Origin: Synechococcus sp. CC9605
GTDB taxonomy: Bacteria > Cyanobacteriota > Cyanobacteriia > PCC-6307 > Cyanobiaceae
Length of the DNA: 64,000 nucleotides
Assembly (NCBI RefSeq): GCF_000012625.1
Contig: NC_007516.1
Location: 682,001 to 746,000 of the forward strand
Direction: 5' to 3'
Shown here piece after piece: positions 59,648-64,000 of this stretch; within the stretch, counting starts at the first letter, position 1; each line of letters begins with the position of its first letter. The notes under the pieces were generated by a model. The model ran no database searches. It was not told where the DNA came from and saw nothing but the letters and a program-made list of their open reading frames with translations. A program made the translations under genes and the position numbers.

Positions 59648-59803
59648 TTACTCGATGACCCATTCGCTGATCATCGACTGAGCATCTATGGGTCGTGACT
59701 TGAGGATGGTGTCGATACGTTGTCTTGCGCTCACTGCAATCTGACCAAGACACCAGAACCTGATGTGCGGTTGAACGTATTTGCTGCGTGGGTCTGGATT
59801 CAT
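59648..59803 (-). CDS. small hypothetical protein, 51 aa
   Basis: 51 residues from ATG 59803: MNPDPRSKYVQPHIRFWCLG then QIAVSARQRIDTILKSRPID. The start is three bases after the stop of the 304-residue gene, so they are probably translated together. A small helical DNA- or protein-binding partner is possible, but no motif proves it. Confidence 0.5.
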   Translation of the reverse strand: MNPDPRSKYVQPHIRFWCLGQIAVSARQRIDTILKSRPIDAQSMISEWVIE

Positions 59804-59806
59804 AGA

Positions 59807-60682
59807 TCAGTGAATAGGGGTGACTTCAATGGGTTGATGCTTAGCGATGAACTCCTCAAGCAGTGACTGAACTGCTTCGACCTCGTCGATTAGGTGAGCT
59901 TTGGCAGCTGGAGCAAATCCGGCTAGACACTGGTCCATCTCTCCCGAGGCAAGGAAGAGGAAAAACTGCTTAACCAGCTTTTGACCCCACTCCGGTTGGG
60001 CAATGAAAGACTCTTCTTTGGCGTCGTCCATGACTTCCAACGACTCATGCGTAGTTAGTGCATGCGTTGGACGTGTCTCTTGAACGTTGGCGCGGCTTGG
60101 TGTCCGAGCCCTCCATTCGTATTCGTCCTTCGGATTCGATCGGCGTAACTCCTCCAGCTCAGCTTGCGTATAGACCTTGTTGTCATCGAGAAGCTCTCGT
60201 CGCACTTGGTCCACAGCGTCATTGCTCATTAGAGACAACTCGTAGAGCTTGGAGACATTCTTGAAGTACTCGTCAAGGAAACGGTTTTGCCTTTCGACCA
60301 GCTCGAGTTCAGTGAAGAACTCCTCAAAACAAACGGTGGAGAGGGGTTGGTTGTGATTCCTTGCGTAGAACTCACCGGCTCCCATCAGCTTGCTTACTTT
60401 TGACTTCTTAAATCCAATTTCTTGAAGCTGCTCACGAATGTGTTTTTTAAACTTGGACCTTTCATAGCGTTCATCCATTGGGACGCTGAATAAGGCTATG
60501 ACTAGCTGTAGACCTGCAGAGGCTGATTCCTTTTCAAGCCTATTGGTTTCGACGTATAGCTTGTGAAGCTGAGCTTCTACTCGTTTTCCTGCTAGTTCAG
60601 CAATAGCTTTGGCGGCTGGAACATAACGATGATCAATACTTCTATCATCATTCTTGGGCGAAATTAAATGATTTAGTTTCAT
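59807..60682 (-). CDS. possible ParB-like / DNA-binding partner of ParA
   Basis: About 291 residues from ATG 60682 (MKLNHLISPKNDDRSIDH); the frame to 60721 is less likely. It is helical and charged with a possible helix-turn-helix at KHIREQLQEIGFKKSKVSKLMG. An acidic middle and a C-terminal domain follow. No classical ParB nuclease-like motif is present. Its placement downstream of a ParA-type ATPase with repeats in between supports a partition role, but that is inference. Confidence 0.5.
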   Translation of the reverse strand: MKLNHLISPKNDDRSIDHRYVPAAKAIAELAGKRVEAQLHKLYVETNRLEKESASAGLQLVIALFSVPMDERYERSKFKKHIREQLQEIGFKKSKVSKLMGAGEFYARNHNQPLSTVCFEEFFTELELVERQNRFLDEYFKNVSKLYELSLMSNDAVDQVRRELLDDNKVYTQAELEELRRSNPKDEYEWRARTPSRANVQETRPTHALTTHESLEVMDDAKEESFIAQPEWGQKLVKQFFLFLASGEMDQCLAGFAPAAKAHLIDEVEAVQSLLEEFIAKHQPIEVTPIH

Positions 60683-60721
60683 GTTGTTGTATAAAAGTTT
60701 CTGCGGAAAACTTTCCACCAC

Positions 60722-61210
60722 TAGCTGGTGACTTGTCCTAGCTAACGGTGATAAGTAGATGCTTGGGATGTAGAAGAGGTTTGTCTGCCGAAGGCTCCGC
60801 CACTACTGACAGAACCTTTTGAGATGCTTGGGAGAGGTCTCTGCGCCGCTGTCTGGGCTTGACTTCAAGGGATATGTATTGGGACCAACCACGACAGCCA
60901 CTACCGTTCGTGTTCTTAGGCGCATATCAACGCGATCTTGCAACTACTGCTTTTTGCCATTCATCCAAGACCGTTTTTTTACCCTGGCATCCAGCCAGCA
61001 TTTGGGAGTCTTTCTCCCTTCACAAAGGTAGGGGTAAAACAAGCAGATCTATTGCAGCATTCGAGATGTGAGCAATCAAAAGATTTCTAGTGACGATCTG
61101 CTAGTCCACTATTGAGCACGTCGAGATGCTTATAAGAGGGAGACACAGGAGCTTTGATGCGGAATTCTCTAAATCGCTATTGGGCTGAGGCCAGTTATGC
61201 AAATCGTTTT
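60722..61210. repeat. intergenic region with repeated AGATGCTT motifs
   Basis: 489 bases between parA and the ParB-like gene without a credible ORF. AGATGCTTGGGA occurs at 60757-60768 and 60822-60833, and AGATGCTT again at 61124-61131. Short repeats near a ParA gene could be a partition site or iterons. Three copies are not many, so chance is possible. Confidence 0.4.
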
Positions 61211-61906
61211 TCAAGCGGCCATACGTTGTTCCATGGGCGTGAAGTCCCATCCAATTGGTGACTGGATTGGATTCATCTTTTTATGCATTTCGTATAGATC
61301 TTCGATTTCTTTGCAGGCCGAACTGTATGCAGACCAGCCCACCATCCGTCGTGGATTAGCTCGCCCTCGGTTGTCAATTGCCTGATCAACAGTGACTCCT
61401 TCTGTTTCTGCTTGTTCAAATGCGCTTAGCAATGGAATTTGTGCGTCGAGAACCTTGATGTCGAATCCTTCAAGAAGTTCTTTGGCATTTTTAGCTGCAG
61501 CTTCTTTGCGTGAGTCAACTTTAACAAGAAGCGCGGCATAGGGGATCTTGTATTTGTTTATTGTCTGTGCCATCTCAATTGTCAATTCCATTGACCTGCT
61601 TTGTGTAGTTGTAGGTAGCAAAATAAAGTCAGCACCTTCTACCAAATTCTTCATCTCTTCTTCGTTGGTGCTTGCTTGCCCATCTGTGATTACAATCTCA
61701 GCCAATCGAGTCGCTTTGGCTGCTGCTTCAATCGGTACAACTGGGCAAGGCAAGAGACCTCTGGCGCCATAGGCAGTCGCCGATCTGTTGCGGTCGGCAT
61801 CAACCAGGACGACCCGTTTTTGCTGATGGCTCCAGCTTGCGGCTATGTGAACGCTGCTACATGTTTTTGCAACACCACCTTTCTGGCCAAAAACAGTGAT
61901 GAACAC
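61211..61906 (-). CDS. parA: ParA/MinD-family partition ATPase
   Basis: 231 residues, short for plasmid type Ib ParA. The deviant Walker A KGGVAKTCSSVHIAASWSH is at residues about 9-27 with the signature lysine, followed by VLVDADRNRSATAYGARG and FILLPTTTQSRSMELT. The protein should dimerise on ATP and bind DNA. No N-terminal DNA-binding domain is present. It suggests a plasmid- or integrative-element-derived segment. Confidence 0.88.
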   Translation of the reverse strand: MFITVFGQKGGVAKTCSSVHIAASWSHQQKRVVLVDADRNRSATAYGARGLLPCPVVPIEAAAKATRLAEIVITDGQASTNEEEMKNLVEGADFILLPTTTQSRSMELTIEMAQTINKYKIPYAALLVKVDSRKEAAAKNAKELLEGFDIKVLDAQIPLLSAFEQAETEGVTVDQAIDNRGRANPRRMVGWSAYSSACKEIEDLYEMHKKMNPIQSPIGWDFTPMEQRMAA

Positions 61907-62034
61907 AGGCAGCAGCTAATGACTTATTGGAAGCATCGCGTTTTTTCTCTGGAAGGCAATACTTGAGTTGTTGCTGCTCCAGCCCTGTCCGTGTCCCCCA
62001 GCTTTTGGTTCTGCGTTGTTATGGGGTTAGCTGT

Positions 62035-62229
62035 TCAAGCAATACCCATCATTGGAGCCAGCCACTCGGCATGAAGTGCTGAAAGCACTGACATGTCAAA
62101 GGCGTGCACTGCTGGGTTGGTCTTGTCTGCCACCCACAGCAGTCCAAAGGGAGCATTGATCGCCAGCTGCAACCTCCACCGCCAGGTGATGAACTTCCAA
62201 GCCTTCAGAAGGATCGGGTTCTTGATCAC
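62035..62229 (-). CDS. small hypothetical protein, 64 aa
   Basis: 64 residues from GTG 62229. An aromatic and basic block, LLKAWKFITWRWRLQLAINAPF, is followed by DKTNPAVHAFDMSVLSALHAEW and MMGIA. The composition resembles small conserved cyanobacterial proteins. No clear start signal was seen and the opposite strand is also open. It lies just upstream of parA on the same strand. Confidence 0.45.
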   Translation of the reverse strand: MIKNPILLKAWKFITWRWRLQLAINAPFGLLWVADKTNPAVHAFDMSVLSALHAEWLAPMMGIA

Positions 62230-62605
62230 GGCTGAGCTGGACCCAAGGTTCGCGGACCCTATCCAGCTATGCGCCCATATCGCTGATCAACCTATTTATC
62301 TCTTCTGTCATCCCTGTGCTGATAGATAAGGCAGCAGGTCGATCCTTCGCCTCCGCATCGCCAAGGATGCAGGTGACGCCAAGGACACCCAAAGACAGGG
62401 CCGCCGTCGCTCAGCGGACTCATCATCCTGCCAACTCAGAGCTCAAACGGAGAGCAGCTCCCAATACCCAGGCACTGAGGACCACGACAAGCAAGACGTA
62501 GAGAGACCGGATAGACAGCGGACGGTCGGCAGGGTCTACCCCTGATAAAGGATCCAAAGGTCCTTGTCGAGGTGACCCACTCATTGGTCACACTCGCCGT
62601 CATCA
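62230..62605. other. intergenic region without recognisable features
   Basis: 376 bases with only weak, overlapping frames in both strands. No repeats, RNA folds or promoter elements were picked out with confidence. Confidence 0.4.
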
Positions 62606-62953
62606 GTGATGCTCCTTGCAGCTCTTGCATCCGTTGTGATCGCCTCCTGCTACGACGGCGATACATGCACGACCACCACTGGTGAGAGGGTTCGACTGGC
62701 CTGCATCGACACCCCTGAACTACATGGGAAGAGAGCTGAGCCGATGCCAGCCAGAGCTGCTCGAGACCATCTGAGAGGTCTTGTGGTGGGCAAGGAGGTC
62801 GTAATCCGTCGAATCACCGAAGACCGCCACGGCCGAACAGTGGCAGAGCTATCCATCGGCACAACGAACGTTCAGCAAGAGATGGTCGCCACAGGTCACG
62901 CAGAGATCCTTTCGCGGTACGCCCATCAATGTCCTTGGACGGAAGGCCAGTAG
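62606..62953 (+). CDS. staphylococcal-nuclease-like (thermonuclease) protein
   Basis: 115 residues from ATG 62606 or 62609. After a hydrophobic N-terminus (LLAALASVVIAS) that may be a short signal, the calcium-binding SCYDGDTCT (Asp), RVRLACIDTPEL (catalytic Arg and Asp) and EDRHGRTVAEL (second Arg) follow in the family order. It would cut DNA or RNA, possibly outside the cytoplasm. Compare the diverged protein at 5900-6247, which lacks these residues. Confidence 0.85.
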   Translation: MMLLAALASVVIASCYDGDTCTTTTGERVRLACIDTPELHGKRAEPMPARAARDHLRGLVVGKEVVIRRITEDRHGRTVAELSIGTTNVQQEMVATGHAEILSRYAHQCPWTEGQ

Positions 62954-63507
62954 TCGGCACCTGCGGAGTACAGCGCCGATGAGACTTCTCATAAGCAAGC
63001 CACCCAAAGATTCCCGCAGATTCCATAGCTGAGGCAATGCGCCTTAATGCCGATGACTTTGTGCCCTAAAGGCACAAAACTGTGGTCATCGAGATCGGAG
63101 GCGTTCATGAGAGACGACGGTCCAACCGAGCAGATCCAAGAAGCAGACTGACTTTCTGGCCCCTGCTCCAACAGTCTCATAAATGACCTGGGTTGGTCCT
63201 TTGGTAGGCACGCACTGGTACGCCACGCCATTCGACGCTCCGCTTGCACCGCCGCAGGTGCCCTAGGAGAAAACGACCCATCCTCTAGAGCAAATGGCCC
63301 CAGGGCGCCTCTAGCCAGAAGCTTCGACCCTTTCTCTCTTCAGTAGTGATGGGTTGAACCATGCACAAGCGAGCGAGCTAGGCCGTCTCTTCCACCTGGG
63401 AGGGGCGGCCTCCCTCTTTAGGGATGACTAGCTGTAAGCAGTCCGTGCCTGATACGAGCAATCCAGCCAAAATTCGTCGAGCCCCTAACGCTCAGACTTC
63501 AGGAGTA
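62954..63507. other. intergenic region with an eight-base palindrome
   Basis: 554 bases without a convincing gene. An 86-residue minus-strand frame at 62989-63249 lacks any protein-like pattern. It contains the inverted repeat TTTGTGCC/GGCACAAA (63058-63078, five-base loop) and the weak stem GGCCG/CGGCC (63381-63410). It separates the nuclease gene from the gene running off the window. Confidence 0.4.
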
Positions 63508-64000
63508 ATGAAGCCACCCGTTTTTGAACCCATCACTCCCATCAAGGTGAGTGAGCGTTGGTTCCCGAAGGGTCGGAGATTCGGTCTGTATGCGTTTGGT
63601 GGACGTGTAGCGCCGAACGTCACGTCGATCTTGAGTTGGAAGTTCCCGTTCGACAAAACCAAGTGGAAGAAGTCAGAGCCTGACATCGATCACGACGCAG
63701 TCACTAGAGAATCCGCCAAGCGTGGAACGGCAGTCCACCTGGCAATGGAGAGTTGGTTGCAGAGTGAAGACCACACTCCAGTCGAAGAGCATTTGCAGTG
63801 GATCAACCCTCTTCAGAGCCTGGTTTCACGAGCCTCGAAAACACTGGCTGTTGAAGTACCGCTGCATTATTCGATCAATGGTGTTGGCGCCTATGCAGGC
63901 AGTTGTGATGGAGTCATGCTTGTCAATGGCGATGTGGTTCTCATTGACTACAAGACCAAGCGTCACGGGAAGTCCGTACATCAAAAATACTGTGAGAAGG
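63508..64000 (+). CDS. PD-(D/E)XK nuclease-like protein, 3' truncated by the window
   Basis: 164 residues visible from ATG 63508; in-frame ATG 63424 or GTG 63445 are alternative starts. A Shine-Dalgarno-like AGGAG sits only two bases before 63508, so the start is uncertain. Conserved elements fit RecB/Cas4/lambda-exonuclease-type nucleases: the helix AKRGTAVHLAME, the Asp in AGSCDG, and VVLIDYKTK (D-x-K). The gene continues beyond the window. It suggests phage or mobile-element recombination functions. Confidence 0.7.
   Translation, partial: MKPPVFEPITPIKVSERWFPKGRRFGLYAFGGRVAPNVTSILSWKFPFDKTKWKKSEPDIDHDAVTRESAKRGTAVHLAMESWLQSEDHTPVEEHLQWINPLQSLVSRASKTLAVEVPLHYSINGVGAYAGSCDGVMLVNGDVVLIDYKTKRHGKSVHQKYCEK

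Noticed and set aside
60819-61071. Two overlapping 70-residue plus-strand frames in the parA gap
   Set aside because: They overlap each other, contain the repeated motif, and lack protein-like composition.
62989-63249. 86-residue minus-strand frame
   Set aside because: No ribosome-binding site or recognisable pattern; it crosses the palindrome and seems to be chance.

Overview
The window comes from a marine picocyanobacterium, most likely a Synechococcus of the alpha-cyanobacterial (form IA RuBisCO) lineage. The evidence is a complete alpha-carboxysome locus (csoS1D, csoS1, cbbL, cbbS, csoS2, csoSCA, csoS4A, csoS4B, csoS1E). It is followed by the NdhF4/NdhD4/ChpX CO2-uptake module and the RuBisCO assembly and activation genes (acRAF-like, cbbX). 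Both protochlorophyllide reductases (light-dependent por and dark-operative chlL/B/N), psaM, a ferrochelatase with a chlorophyll-binding tail, and the ADO/AAR alkane pair also fit. I do not name a strain.

Layout: 1-2.9 kb holds cobO, a methyltransferase and a tyrosine recombinase. 2.9-9.4 kb holds hemH, ilvB, small envelope proteins, a lipoprotein gene interrupted by an in-frame amber codon, and a large FAD dehydrogenase. 9.5-13.2 kb is a minus-strand block (secreted NTF2-like protein, laccase-domain protein, Tab2-like protein, S1-domain protein). 13.2-18.5 kb is a plus-strand block for lipid and pterin metabolism (creatininase-like, ado, aar, accA, SDR, folE). 18.5-24.2 kb holds trpF, a site-2 protease, a lipoate-ligase-like gene, a TauE-like exporter, crr6, psaM and por. 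24.2-32.6 kb carries chlL, then a 4-kb interruption with two Tat-type flavin amine oxidases (one frameshifted) and a frameshifted mdaB-like gene, then chlB and chlN. 32.7-47.8 kb is the CO2-concentrating supercluster. 47.7-51.7 kb is a tightly overlapping ClC/ferredoxin/cobQ operon plus maf. 51.7-57.7 kb holds a ZIP transporter, an unusual EF-hand plus Erv/ALR-like protein, and small genes (DUF4079, DUF4278, DUF1651).

From about 57.7 kb to the end the sequence turns AT-richer and becomes accessory. It has two pairs of small membrane proteins that look paralogous, a deviant-Walker ParA, a possible ParB-like partner with repeated motifs between them, small unknown ORFs, a staphylococcal-nuclease homologue, and the start of a PD-(D/E)XK nuclease that runs off the window. 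This looks like an integrated plasmid- or phage-derived island.

How the genes work together: bicarbonate made by the NDH-1/ChpX complex feeds the carboxysome. There CsoSCA converts it to CO2 for CbbLS, CsoS2 organises the cargo, and acRAF and CbbX assemble and repair the enzyme. Strong hairpins between cbbL, cbbS and csoS2 probably set the large dosage differences inside this operon. The less expected items are the bacterial Erv/ALR-like protein, the decaying flavoenzyme insert inside the DPOR cluster, a candidate slippery heptamer in csoS2, and the ParA island.
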